Positions 45,070-56,644 of a DNA stretch of 64,000 nt are shown piece after piece. Made by a program: the position numbers and the translations under genes. The notes beneath the pieces were generated by a model that saw only the letters and a list, made by a program, of their open reading frames with translations, searched no databases and was not told the DNA's origin. Positions within the stretch are counted from its first letter, which is position 1. Each line of letters begins with the position of its first letter. Source of the DNA: Corbicula japonica (lineage: Eukaryota > Mollusca > Bivalvia > Venerida > Cyrenidae); assembly GCA_038501625.1 (NCBI GenBank), contig JAZAYU010000172.1:930001-994000 (forward strand). Direction: 5' to 3'.

Positions 45070-46490
45070 CAACATATTTTGCACAATCTATTTCTGCTTT
45101 CATTTCACCAAAAAACTACTCTTTTTACTGCTTTCAATGTATGGGCAAACAAAGTTAAATACTTACATAGGTTTACATTCTAGAATAATTTTCAGCATTG
45201 ACCTAAGTCTAGGGGACGTAACAGCTCCGTCGAAGTTCTGCTCGAGGTGAAGGATAAAACTCGGAGTTCGGACGCGCTGACATCCACCCAACGGTCTATT
45301 TACCGTGCTCTTCTAGAGTGCTGGCTAATTGTCTAACGATATAAAGATTTTTTAAGTTAATACACTGTCTTTTGCAAATTAAATCGAAAAGAAGCCTTAA
45401 CTGTATGCGACAATGAAAGGTAGAAAGACACTTCGCCCCCACTCTCTTACACTATTGGCTCATTACATTCAGAAAGGTTTGTGTATTATAAGCTGTCACT
45501 TCATCTTGTTAAATGTGCCAGAAGACACAGCCTCCCCACAAAGCCAAGAGACAGTGATGAATAAGTGGGGAGGGGTGTGGAAAGTGAATGTCAAATGCAA
45601 TCCCCGAAGGATGAAAATATAAGAGTATTGAATGTAAGTACGGAGAGACGTTTTACGGCCGCCACGCAGCACATACAAAACTACTTTGATAATAAAAAGT
45701 GATTTGTTCATTATCAGGAATTGCCACATTCAGAAGACACAGCCTTCCAACACAGCAAAAAGACAGTGAATTAGTGAATATGGAGGGGTGTGGAAAGTGA
45801 ATGTCAAATGCAGTTATTTGTCTGGTGAAACAGTATTATTCCTAAATTGAATGCAAAGCTCATTGTTAATTTTTTATCAAGGCAGAGTAGGCATATTGAT
45901 ACTCAAATAAAACAACTTTTATTTTCGGCTCTTATTCATTGTCACTGGTTACTCAAGTTCATCGTCGTATTAATGTGTAAGACCTGTAAATAGACTTCCC
46001 TATATAACCTATAGTAAACATGACATGTTTCAAAACGCTGGCAATCATAGCTGGTACCATTTGATTAAGAGCCTACTTACATGCTTTTAAAGCTAAGCGT
46101 TTCTACTGTCCATTGCTTGCAAAAAAAGTAGGGGTCATATATCAATTAACAGAGATTTGACACCTTGAAACCGGTGGTCTGTTTTTTTCCACTTCTATGT
46201 GAACTTCAAAGCTGTTTTACGTATGCCATCCTAAACCAGGGCCTTTTTTAAATAAAATGCATTTCCAAACATAAATTAGATAACAGTGTGTCAGTAAAAG
46301 CATGCCATTTACTAAACATGTTCCTTTTAGACCATACTAGACATTTAATGCCCCAAGAAAGCCAAAAAATTGGGACAATTTAGTGTCAGCCATTGTCTAG
46401 CACGAGTAGAATCATCCGGTGTACTATTTACAAGTAATTAGCCTTTAGAAAAGAAAATAACAAATAACACAGAACAAGGTTGTTCGATGT
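45070..46490. other. Intergenic stretch with an 85-bp direct repeat
   Basis: CAGAAGACACAGCC...GGAGGGGTGTGGAAAGTG with AATGTCAAATGCA occurs at about 45518-45600 and again at 45732-45812. No gene recognised. Confidence 0.45.
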
Positions 46491-46500
46491 ATCACTAGGA

Positions 46501-46682
46501 CCTGGGCCCAAGATCATAAAATAAAAGCTGGAAACCAGTATCTAATCTCAAGCATCTGATCTCACTGGCTGAAATAACGACCGGTCGCCTTTTTCCAACC
46601 AGATGCTTGAGATTTTTTACAACCAGATGCTTGAGATTTGTAACTGGTCACAACACTCAGCTTTTCATATTGGGTCCTGGTT
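46501..46682. repeat. MITE family B copy 4, with partial arm duplication
   Basis: GGGCCCAAGATCATAAAATA, CTCAAGCATCTGAT and CAGATGCTTGAGATTT (the last present twice, 46600 and 46624) lead to the terminal TTTTCATATTGGGTCC. Confidence 0.65.
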
Positions 46683-46907
46683 TAAGTCCCAAGTGGCAAA
46701 TTGGTCTGCCATTGAGAGTTCCAAGGCGGTAACCCCCCGGGTTCTCATTAATTTTTTGGGGTGTCTATTTTGCAATTGATCATTTTACAACACTCTCTTT
46801 TCCTCTACTTTTTGGTTGTTTGCGACGGCTGTGTCTTCTGGATGTTGCTATTCCTGATAGACATTTTTTCATTTTTTTTTCAAAATCTAAAACCCAGAAG
46901 CTATGTC

Positions 46908-47058
46908 TTACTTTCTTATATAATTGAATTACTTTCTTATATAATGGAATTACTTTCTTATATAACGGAATTACTTTCTTATATAACGGAATTACTTTCT
47001 CTTATAATGGAATTACTTTCTTATATAATGGAATTACTTTCTTATATAATGGAATTAA
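46908..47058. repeat. 21-bp minisatellite
   Basis: Seven copies of TTACTTTCTTATATAATGGA plus one base, giving a frame of repeated ELLSYIM. It is not part of a recognisable gene. Confidence 0.9.
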
Positions 47059-47133
47059 AGATTTGAATGAGCTACATTAAAACATGAAATCCATAAGTCA
47101 TTTTGTTCAGTTTAAAAGTGCTGCTAAAACTGC

Positions 47134-47231
47134 CAGTGTAAGATAGAAATATATTTCACCGAATGATCTCCGGAATTATGTATTTTCACTCGTGGCTTCT
47201 ATCTTACACTGGTTAATACAAATATCCTCTA
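47134..47231. repeat. Short hairpin MITE, relative of 6881-6999
   Basis: GCCAGTGTAAGATAGAAATA and TTCTATCTTACACTGGTTAA arms flank CTCCGGAATTATGTAT, the same centre as at 6930. Confidence 0.6.
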
Positions 47232-47347
47232 TATCGTCACCTAAGTGCAATAGCGGTAATTTCTGGACCGATTTCGATCAGATAAAGAGCACCGTACTCC
47301 TGTTAAAAAGCATTTTCATCTATATTTAACATATACATGTATTATAA

Positions 47348-47438
47348 ATCGGCTGCCGTTTTCTCAAACATTCAAAGACAAATTCACACTTTCAAACAAA
47401 ATTTGTCTTTGAATGTTTGAACAAACGACAGCCGATTG
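47348..47438. repeat. Hairpin with 35-bp arms
   Basis: ATCGGCTGCCGTTTTCTCAA...CATTCAAAGACAAATT is mirrored by AATTTGTCTTTGAATG...ACGACAGCCGAT. It is non-coding and could form a stable hairpin RNA. Confidence 0.65.
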
Positions 47439-48004
47439 ATAATGAGAAACATTTAAGATTTGTACTCTTCCGTGCAACATTGTCGAGTGGAATGGTTTGG
47501 TCGGAACTTATTCACCAAGACAACTTGTACCTATTCGTTCATTTGAGAATATTTTTCTCTCTACTTTTAGGCTGTGGAGTAGGCTGAGGACTGTTTTCTG
47601 GGTTTGTAAAGTCCTAATAAGCATTATCACTGTTTTTAGAAATGACACTCCTCTCCTAAGTTTTATATTATTTGCATATGAACATCATGGTCAGCCTTCT
47701 TGAGGGTAAACGATCATGGAAACAAGGTCCCAAACCTTTCTAAATGACAGGGGCCAAATTCTTGTATACCCGAACTTTGTATTATCGACGCCCTCTATAA
47801 CCCTCGTATATAATTAAGTTATGTAGTCATGCTTTACCATATTTGATAGTTTTGACCTAGATTTGCCGAACTCTGTCAGTTCTTGGTAAATATTACGTTA
47901 ATATGTTAGTACTTTTTTTAAACCATTTTTAAAACTTGATTGCAATCAGGTGAGTTTTGAACAACAAGATTATTAGGTTTTCAGGCAGTGTCAGCTTCCA
48001 CATC

Positions 48005-48140
48005 CAGGGCTGAAGGTTATAAAGCTGAGATTGAAAACCAGTCTGAAATCTCTAGCATCTGATTGGCTGAAATGGCGACTGGTCAGATGCTTGAGATTTG
48101 AGACTGGTTTCCAAACTCAGCTTTATAACCTTGGGACCAG
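48005..48140. repeat. MITE family B copy 5
   Basis: AAGGTTATAAAGCTGAGATT at one end and CTCAGCTTTATAACCTTGGG at the other; one arm has lost its central part. Confidence 0.7.
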
Positions 48141-48669
48141 TAATTTTTTAATACTTGTCAAATGGAAGAAATCATGCCTATTGAAATTGTTCTTTCTGTG
48201 TTAATTTGGGGAAAATTAAATCGCAGTTTTATATTTTATTTGATATATTTATATCATTGTTTATATTTTTAACATTTTGTTTTTATGTACTTTTATTTCA
48301 TGATTAACTATTGAAAATGATATTGTAGTTATGAACATATAAGACCTTGAATAAATGTTTAATTAGAACTGTCTATGGAACAGATCCCGGAAATAAATGT
48401 TTGCAAAAGACACATTCTCAAGTATTTGACACTTTTACAGCACTTTTTTACATAGCGACGACAGCGATAAAAAAATCATCTAGTATATTAAGTGCTACGC
48501 ACATATAACCTGCTGATCATACGCCGTTTGTTATGGAATATTCTTTAGCTATAAATATATTGCATTTAAATTTACATTTCACGATCAAATTAATATGCAG
48601 TTAATTTGTGTAAATGTTGAATTACATAAAAGGGGAAAGGTCGGTTTTGAGAAGAGATTTGTCTTTCCA

Positions 48670-48760
48670 GCGCCAAATGGTTATAAAACTGAACATGGAA
48701 ACCTGTCTCAAGTCCCATGCATCTGATTGGCTGCAATGGCGACTTTTAATCTTTTACTTC
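48670..48760. repeat. MITE family B copy 6, half element
   Basis: Only the left arm remains: GGTTATAAAACTGAACATGG through CATCTGATTGGCTGCAATGG. Confidence 0.5.
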
Positions 48761-48779
48761 AAGAGATATGGCTGTTATC

Positions 48780-48868
48780 CATGGCGAAAAGTGTAGATCC
48801 AGATCAGCCGGCACTGTGAATTGGTTGCATACATGATTAAACCCGAATATGTATGGAGTAAAGGTTAA
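48780..48868. repeat. MITE family A copy 8, partial
   Basis: GTGTAGATCCAGATCAGCCG and the end block TATGTATGGAGTAAAGGTTA are present; the first half is missing. Confidence 0.5.
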
Positions 48869-49155
48869 CTGTAAAATGTAATTATCTATAATTTGAGGAA
48901 ACTGTTAAACACTGTTAACTTGATGATTACCAATTTAGCAATCGCATGCAAAGATTTAATTGTTTGTTCCGTCAAGACGGATTTTGATCGAATTTGTATG
49001 TAAGTCAGTACTTCCTATATTTTAAGCATTTTAATAGTTTGAACCCAACGGGTATTCATTAAGCATGTATAAAGACAAACTGCTGAATTGGACTACGCGA
49101 TAAAGTGATAAACTCGGCTTCCATGCGTACCCGAATTTCTTTAAGAATCTATACA

Positions 49156-50151
49156 ATGAAGACTGCAATTGGAGCCCTTGTTTTGTTAAACTTAATTTTT
49201 AACTCTTTAACACATACTGTCGAAACTAATGAAAAGTTCCAGTCAAATAATGCGCAGTTGGATTTCATTTTGGTGTCGAAGACGGGAAGCGTGTACGTGG
49301 CAGGAGAGTTAATATACCACTTCTCAAATAACAGCGTGTCCCCGAACAGTGTAACAGCGGAAGTCAATGTAACGCAGTCAGGGACTAAAAACAATAAAAC
49401 GTCGATTTTAAAGTTATATGAATTACAGAATAACGAGTTCATTCTACGTTGTGACGTTCAATACTGCACTATACACAACAGTTCTAACCTGACAGATTAC
49501 GAACTCGCTTCTTCAAACAGTGGCGGTGACGGAGCTTCGCTTGGTGGTGAAATATCCGCGCAGGTAACATTTGTACCTTGTGCCGATGAAGACGTATGGT
49601 GCATTTATTCTGCAACATGCAGACACGGGGGTATAAGCACCATCTCAGAGCGGATCCTTGGCTTTCCCGGTTTACGTCATCTGGATTATTATTTGGAGCC
49701 CGGCGACCCTTTCAAGAAATATATTAAATCAAAACCCAACCAATTCTTCAACTTTGTATTTTCGTTTTTTGTGAGCTCTGGTCATCGAACTGGATTTGTG
49801 TATTTTGTAAGGAACACAGAGGTTTCGGAGAAAAACAGTGTTGCATATATTAGCGAAATGTGCCGAGGTACCGATCATTACTTTCGTTCATACATAGAGC
49901 GCAAGTTTGAATGCCACGGTTACTCCAAAGTTGTCTCAGCATTTGTTTTAAACATATCGAACAAACAAATTCTTTTAGTGGCTTTTACGGGTGACTTCCC
50001 GCGATTCCCCGGGACGTCCGTGTGTGCGTATTCTGCTGAAAACCTCCACAAAGATTTTGACGAGTCCCTCACATCTTGTTTTAAAGCCGACAAAGGCACT
50101 TGGCCAAGTTGGATAGACAAAGAAGGCAATGCGTGCACAGAACGATTGACG
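49156..50151 (+). CDS. Plexin/semaphorin-type sema-domain protein, first coding exon, copy 1
   Basis: ATACAATGAA at 49151-49160 gives the start; an upstream in-frame ATG at 49123 is possible but would place residues before the signal peptide (MKTAIGALVLLNLIFNSLTH). The 332 codons cover an extracellular sema-domain region: QLDFILVSKTGSVYVAGE (first blade), NNEFILRCDVQYC, GGEISAQVTF, SATCR, TGFVYFVRNTE, VAYISEMC..., FRSYIERKFEC and LLVAFTGDFPRFPG. This order fits plexins more than secreted semaphorins. Several NxS/T sites and paired cysteines support secretion. The exon ends ...TTGACG|GTAATT, phase 0. Plexins are semaphorin receptors; no downstream exon is recognised, so the rest of the protein is unknown. 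Confidence 0.75.
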
Positions 50152-50944
50152 GTAATTAATAGCAACTTGTTTTAATTTTAATTTATTCAATCTCAAACCT
50201 AGGTTAATGCACATTGGAACCCGCTCGGGCCACGCTTCGGTGATACTACGTGTATTTATGAAGCTTGCCGGAGATCGCTGAGTTAGAACCTAGTTTAACA
50301 ACCATTTGGAAATGTGTAAACAATGAGGTTACCCCATTGACAATCGGTTTAGTTTATAAACCATGACGTTTTATTTGTGAAAATGATCATATTAAAAAAT
50401 GATTTTTTTCCTTTTTTAGCTCGACTATTCGAAGAATAGGGTAGCTATCTACACGCCCCGGGCGGCGTCGGCGTTCGCATAGGCGTCGACGTTTTTTAGC
50501 CAAAAAGCATTTTGCTCCATAACTATAAAACTAAATGAGATATCAACATGAAACTTGGAGTATATATTCACCATCTAAATCTTCATTACCAATAAGACTC
50601 ATAACTCAGCTACTTATATTTTCAGGTTATGACCCCTTTTACTTTAATTTTGCGTTAACAAAAATGCACTTTGGTTCGTAACTGTAAAACTACTTGAGAT
50701 ATCAACTTGAAATACGGATTTTTATTATATATCACCATCAAAATATACATCATTACCAATATCAAAATATTCATCATTATTTACAAGACCCATAACTCTG
50801 CTACCAATATTTTTCAAGTTATGCCCCCTTTTCACCTAAATTTTGCCTTATCCATTAAAATATGCACTTGGCCCATAACTGAAACTAAATGAAATACAAC
50901 CTTGAAACTTGGAATATATCTTCAATATTGAAATCTTGATCATT

Positions 50945-51230
50945 TTTTTTTTTTGGCGTTCACCTTTTCGGCGTGTAAGCGTGGTGCTGCGCTTTTTTTG
51001 GATAGGAGACCGCCATATTGCAGGCTCAGCACCTCCGACTTCGGATCTCCTTGCGGGTCCTCCTATACCGACACCCGCCGAATCGGTCGTAATGCTAACC
51101 CTTACACCCTGAGCGCCAAGGAGGGATTACTACCATTTTTAAAGTCTTTGGTATGACCCGGCCGAGGATCGAACCCACGACCTCCCAGTCCGGAAGCGGA
51201 CGCTCTACCTACTGAGCTAACCGGGCTGGT
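50945..51230 (-). mobile_element. tRNA-derived SINE with 14-bp target duplication
   Basis: AAATCTTGATCATT occurs on both sides (50931-50944 and 51231-51244). On the minus strand the element starts with a tRNA-like head (51226-51155) carrying A box TAGCTCAGTAGG and B box GGTTCGATCCT, continues through a tRNA-unrelated body, and ends in an A-rich tail. The intact duplication indicates a fairly recent insertion into the Helentron-like element. Confidence 0.9.
51155..51226 (-). other. tRNA-like head of the SINE (not a functional tRNA gene)
   Basis: D arm (GCTCAGTAGGTAGAGC) and T arm (GTGGGTTCGATCCTCG) are clear, but the acceptor stem has mismatches and the anticodon arm does not pair properly. 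It serves as the SINE's internal RNA polymerase III promoter. Confidence 0.8.
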
Positions 51231-52164
51231 AAATCTTGATCATTACCAATATGACCTATAACTCTGCTACCAATATTTTTCGAATTACTCCCATTTTCAC
51301 ATAGATTTTGTGTTCATCGAAATATGAAATGGTCCTATAACTGTAAAACTACTTGAGATATCAACTTGTAACTTGCCCTGTTTTGGACTAAGTTTTTGCA
51401 TTTAAATATGCACTTGGTCCATAACTTTAAAAGATTTCAACTTTAAACTTGGAATATATATTTACCCTAAAATGTAGATTTCAACCGACAAGACCCATAA
51501 CTATACCACATATATTTTTAACTTATTCCCTTTTTGCACGAAGTTTTTGCATTTAAATATGCCGTTGGCCCATAAATTTGATAAAACTACAGATGTCGAA
51601 CTGAAACTTGGAATATAGTCAGCATCATTATCTTCACCATAACCACCAAAATCAATAACTCTGCAACAATTATTTTAAAGTAATGCCCCCTTTTCAATAA
51701 GGTTTTATGCACTTGGTACGTCACTTTGTAGCTATTGCAGATATCAACTGCAAACTTGAAATACTTTTCCACCATCATAATCTACATCATTTTCATCAAA
51801 ACGTTCACTGTTTTCAAATTCTAACAAATTCTAATTTTTATTCTGTAACATTATTTCAGGAAAATGAACTAAAATAAATGCCCCTTATCATTAATTACTA
51901 ACAAGTTTTCCAACTTTTCCAAAAATATTTCAAAGTTATTCCCTTTTTCATTTCAATATTTCCATTTTCAGTTCACTATTTATGGTATATTTAAGAATTA
52001 TTTCTTTTATTTGAAATCAATTTTCTCCCTTACCATTCACTTCTTAACAATATTTCTGTTTGAACATAAATTTCTAGCCATATTTGTATTGTTCTTTTAA
52101 TCTATAAAATACATTTTTATGAATCGTAGAGTCGAGCGCGCTGTCTCATCAGACAGCCTTTGTT

Positions 52165-53233
52165 TATTCTAGATTTCTTACCGAAGTCCCATGGTCTTTT
52201 TTAATCTTACATATCAAGAACATCTTGAAAAAAAAGAAAAGGGCCACACTCATTCTCGGTATTTGATTTTTATTTATACAAATAATTAAAAGGTAGAGAA
52301 AAGTCTGTACAGCAAATGTGCTCTCTGCCTGAATGAGTTTTAGACACGAAATTCAATTTGTTATAAAGAAAAAACTTCGCATATCGTGTAATTGTGTGCT
52401 GTGTAATGAATTAAACACAAACATGATTTGGAAATTTAAACACAACAAATGAAAATGAATAGGGGTGCTCCACGATCAAAGGAGTGTGAGGTAATATTTT
52501 GACATTTTACTTTTACTATATTTGAAATGAAAAGAACTTAATATCTATTATAATTCTCATAATTTGTAGGTGATTTTTACACATTACTGACTAAAAATAA
52601 TTGTATTTTTAGCCGTAAATGTATATAGTAATCATAAGTTTAATGTTATTCCTGAAAATTCTGACGTCAGAGCTGAAAAAGTTTAATCTATTTTTTAAGT
52701 CTCATCATTGTACATATGTTTCATCATGTATACATACTAAAATTGTACAATGCCACTCAATTAGAGTTACAAGAGACTGTGTAACATTATGTCTTAAAAT
52801 ATTAAATTAAAAGACTAAAAGAGACCATACAGGCAGGGTTAATCACATTGCTGAATTTAAGAGAAATTGCATATTAAATTCCATTACCATTATTACCATT
52901 ATTAAATATATATTTATTTATTTATTTATTTATATTTAATTAGTTTAGTACGAGTCAGAATTTATAAACGGTAATTGCATAGGTGGTTGAAATTATAGCT
53001 TTCTGTTTAACTGGAACTTTCTGCATAAAAGTGTTTCTTAGGCACCGGTACTGGAAATTAAGTTAGAAGTCACCATACATTTCTAGCCACTTAAAAGCTA
53101 TGAAACTTCAAATTCCTCAGTGATTCATTTCAATAGAATTCCTTTCTATTTTCTTTTTTTACAATGAACAAAATAGATCGATCTATTTTCAACTGCGCAT
53201 GGCTATAGAAATGTTTTAAAAGACTATATCATA
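52165..53233. other. No recognised gene
   Basis: AT-rich sequence with a short TATT microsatellite at 52908-52935; no supported coding or element structure. Confidence 0.35.
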
Positions 53234-53645
53234 TACAGTCGGACCTCGATAATTCGAACCTCGATAATTCGAACACCGTAGATATTTCGAACTCGTATCT
53301 CGGTCCCGGCAAAACGCCTATATACCTTATATGCATTAACTCTTGATAATTCGAACACCCGATATTTCGAACTTCGAACTCAAAGTCCAGTCCGTCCTTT
53401 TGATTTTCTATTAATTTCACTCTCGATATTTCAAACACCTTTGAAATATATCGCTCAAAATTATGACATGTTAAAGTTTTCACACTTCGAGCGGATAACA
53501 ATAGCGGCGCCGTATGAATAGCACACGCTATGAAACTGACACAATTCAAGCAACGCGATCCCTGTTGCAAAAAATAAAAATTAAATTATTTGATCTCTTT
53601 AAAATCTGATCAGAAAGATAATTAAAGAAAATTTTTAATAATTAA

Positions 53646-54388
53646 GGTAAGACCTGTAATGAATACCTATATCCAGAAGAGTATCCAAGGGAGGTAACTA
53701 TAGTAGTAAATTAGATTAGATTTCTCTCATGCAAGAGGACCAGGGTTCAAATCCCACTGGAAGCTAATTTTTTTTTTGTAAGCCTAGAGCTTAAATAATT
53801 GGCATATTTCTTTTTTTGCTGTGTAATTCTGTCATTGAATATAAAATTCTCATGATTTAAACTAAAATAAGCAAAATAATCAAGATTAAAGGGGTTTTCG
53901 CTATCAGAATAGTGTTTATTCAAGTCATCAATTTGAAAATTTCTAAAACTGGACGGTATATAGTTAAAAAATGGTAAAGTTTGGTATATTGCACCAATCA
54001 GGATTTTGCACAATTTTCATCAATTTAGTCTCGTGAAATATAAAAAATGCATTTTTTTAATTTATTTGGTCAAAAAATGTCATTTTAAGATAAATTCTGT
54101 ATTTATATATTATATCTTAAATTGGTTTAGTAAAATATAACATATTTTGGATAAACTGTAAAAAAATTAGGGTTGAATTTATCAATAACAAAAAATTTTG
54201 TCACCGATTAAAGAAATTGGATACTTTCACGTTTTTTCTCACTTTTTTAAATAAAAAAAGCTAAAAATCTCAAAAACTACACGGTAAAAATCATTAAAAT
54301 TTTGCATACAAGTCAGTGGTATGAAGCAGTTGATGAAAATACAATCAGATGTTGGATTCTTAATAGTGCCTATTACACAGGTCTTACC
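53646..54388. mobile_element. TTAA-flanked MITE with GGTAAGACCTGTAAT termini
   Basis: TTAA|GGTAAGACCTGTAAT and ATTACACAGGTCTTACC|TTAA enclose non-coding DNA. Inside, 53737-53755 (GGGTTCAAATCCCACTGG) resembles a tRNA T arm but no complete tRNA can be drawn. Confidence 0.72.
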
Positions 54389-54408
54389 TTAAGACTTGCA
54401 AACTAAAT

Positions 54409-54630
54409 TTGCAAACAAAAAATGAAAGTGAAGTAATCGAGGAGGAAACGACGCCGACGCCCTCTCTCCGAGAAGCGATAAGTGCTTGTGAAACGATGAG
54501 ACGGTACTTTGAATGTCAGGATAATAGTGAGCGTGAACTAAGCATGCTGTGCAAGATGCACAATGTTTTAATGAAAAAAGACTTTGTAAGGCGGGCGGCC
54601 ATTCAAACTAGAGCATGGCAGAGTTTGTAA
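54409..54630 (+). pseudogene. C-terminal fragment of Tigger-like transposase
   Basis: The frame SLREAISACETMRRYFECQD followed by acidic and charged residues to a TAA at 54628-54630 matches the helical C-terminal tail of TIGD/jerky-type transposases. Everything N-terminal has been deleted or replaced by the nested MITE. Confidence 0.6.
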
Positions 54631-55059
54631 ATTAAACATCTGTGACGTGAAGATTTGTGATTTATGATTTGTGCTATCATTCACTACGTATATTATTTAT
54701 GACAAAATGTATTCGAGTTACGTTCATGTACATGTCTATAATTATGTTAACATGCATATATAGTTTTGAAATACAAATAAATAACAAATATTTGGCTTGT
54801 CTTTTATTTCACATACAAAAGATAATGTAGATAAACAGACATGAAAAACATGAACAAAAAATATCCACTTCCGCCGGCCGACAGACCTTCGATAATTCGA
54901 ACACCCCGATAATTCGAACTTTTTTCCCGGTCCCGTCGAGTTCGAATTATCGAGGTTCGACTGTACTAAGAAACATATCGTATGTTTCAAAGCAAATAAT
55001 AAATAATGCTTTTGACATTAAAAGATTTTAGCTTAGGTTTATAAATATTTACAATTTAC

Positions 55060-55260
55060 AGTAGTACTGTGACGTGTAACGGTCGTACAAATTAGTCACT
55101 ACTATTAAGTTGTTAACAGCATAAAATCGGTTTTCGGTGTTACATAATGACGAACACTATATGTGGGCCATCCGAACAACTTTTTTGGAGGTTGTCCTGG
55201 CAAGCTTAATCAGTAGAGTATTCGACGTGATATTGCAAGGCGCTGTTGCCGTAGGGCTTT
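55060..55260. repeat. Ancient duplicated segment, copy 1
   Basis: TACAGTAGTACTGTGACGTG, GGCCATCCGAACAACTTTTT and GATATTGCAAGGCGCTGTTG have counterparts, in the same order, at 56645-56990. Its role is unknown; it lies between the two sema exons. Confidence 0.6.
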
Positions 55261-55463
55261 CTTTTAAAGCAAAGGCTTATAATTAAAACTACATAACTTT
55301 GCAGAAGTTTGTTTAGGTTGCTTTTGAAAGTCACATTAAGTCGTGTATAGCAACCATAGTCATTTAGCATGGCTGGCACTTGCACCGCATGGATAACTGT
55401 TATTGCCATGTACCAATGTGATATTTTTGAATTTTTTCGATTCTTTCAGAAGAGGACGGTATT

Positions 55464-55947
55464 ATTATACTGCAAAGAAATTTGCTTGAATTTGATTGGA
55501 TAATTTGCCGTTGATGTATATCCGTATTTACGGATCGGCCGTAGATATGAACGCACGTGCCTTAATTTCCCTCTCTGGCCTCCCACCTTTTGTTGTCGTC
55601 CGCCATTTTGTTTCGAATTTCCGTAAAAATGCTTTATTTGAAGCCGATCTTGTAAATTATAAAGCGGTATGCTTAGGGATTACTAAAATTGTTACAGAAA
55701 ATATTTGTGTTTTGTTTTTCACGCTGAAAACGATCAGATTATTCTCAAATTTTGTAAATAAATATCAAATCGATAGTCTATTCAATTTCTATAGAAGTGA
55801 CGTCATGCAGGTAAATTAATGACGTCAGACATGTAATTATTGAGGTTCTCAGAGGGGAAATAAGCCGTTCGGCATTAAATAAGCGTAATAAATGAAAAAT
55901 CGATGTTATCTAATTATTTTTGTCTGAAAAACTCTTTGCAGTATAAT
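55464..55947. mobile_element. MITE with ATTATACTGCAAAGA termini
   Basis: ATTATACTGCAAAGA at 55464 and TCTTTGCAGTATAAT ending 55947 are perfect 15-bp inverted repeats around non-coding sequence. The 107-codon frame inside shows no domain. Confidence 0.6.
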
Positions 55948-55958
55948 AAAACAATTAT

Positions 55959-56093
55959 TTGGTTCCTTGAAATGGTATGTGAGGATATATTGCCGGTCTG
56001 GGTGTCATATTATCCCTCGCCTGCGGCTCGGGTAATATGACACCCAGACCGGCAATATATCCTCACATTCCCTGTCAAGAAACCAAATAACTA
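55959..56093. repeat. Long palindrome with 55-bp arms
   Basis: GTGAGGATATATTGCCGGTC...GGGTGTCATATTA is mirrored by TAATATGACACCC...GACCGGCAATATATCCTCAC, around CCCTCGCCTGCGGCTCGGG. The arms are almost perfect. Confidence 0.8.
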
Positions 56094-56644
56094 TATAATG
56101 TTTGAGTTTACCGATATGTATATTTGTAGTGTCACAGACCTATAAATTAAGGGATGGTTAAATCAACATGTTATACACATATCTTTAAACTTTTCCTCTT
56201 ATGTCAAATCCGTAAAGGAAATTATTTAAGTTAAATTCCTGCTGTTTTAAGTGAGATAATAGCAACCTCTTTATCACTGTCATGTCCTGGCGGAAGCGCG
56301 GAAGACGATTCGGTAAGCAACATACATTTATCATTGAGTATCCCTAACTGCTTTGATTCTTCGTATCAAACACACATGTGCAATAATTTAATTCCACCGC
56401 AAACGGTAGAAGTTTCAATTTGTGTAATTATTTTATTATTTATCCCACAGATATTATTTCAATTTAGAATTCAGTTGAAAATAGTTGTTGTTTATTTTTA
56501 AATGATAAAATGCTATTAAAAAGAAAGAAACTTCAATTTAAATGTTGATATGTTTTTTTTTCATCTATTTCTATTTCTAAATGTTTTAACTAACACAAAT
56601 TTAGTACGAGGTTAAATGTATCTTAGAGGCAGCATCATTTGAAA

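Larger units (their letters stand above)
50412..52163 (+). mobile_element. Helentron-like tandem-core element, GCTCGACTATTCGAA family, copy 3, plus orientation
   Basis: It begins TTTTTTAGCTCGACTATTCG, has GGGCGGCGTCGGCGTTCGC, then irregular units of 160-190 bp with CCATAACTGTAAAACTAC and GATATCAACTTGAAACTTGG. It ends GAGTCGAGCGC, hairpin GCTGTCTCATCAGACAGC and CTTTG. Core units differ from those of copies 1 and 2 although the ends are shared. A SINE is nested at 50945-51230. Confidence 0.7.
53236..54963 (+). mobile_element. Tigger/pogo-type deletion derivative
   Basis: TA|CAGTCGGACCTCGATAATTC and ATTATCGAGGTTCGACTG|TA are the classic inverted ends of Tigger-like elements. Several extra TCGATAATTCGAAC blocks lie within the first 250 bp and the last 100 bp. 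Only the last part of a transposase (54409-54627) remains, and a TTAA-flanked MITE (53646-54388) is nested inside. Confidence 0.82.

Noticed and set aside
53725..53765. tRNA-like T arm (GGGTTCAAATCCCACTGG)
   Set aside because: No D arm or anticodon arm can be drawn around it; it lies inside a MITE.
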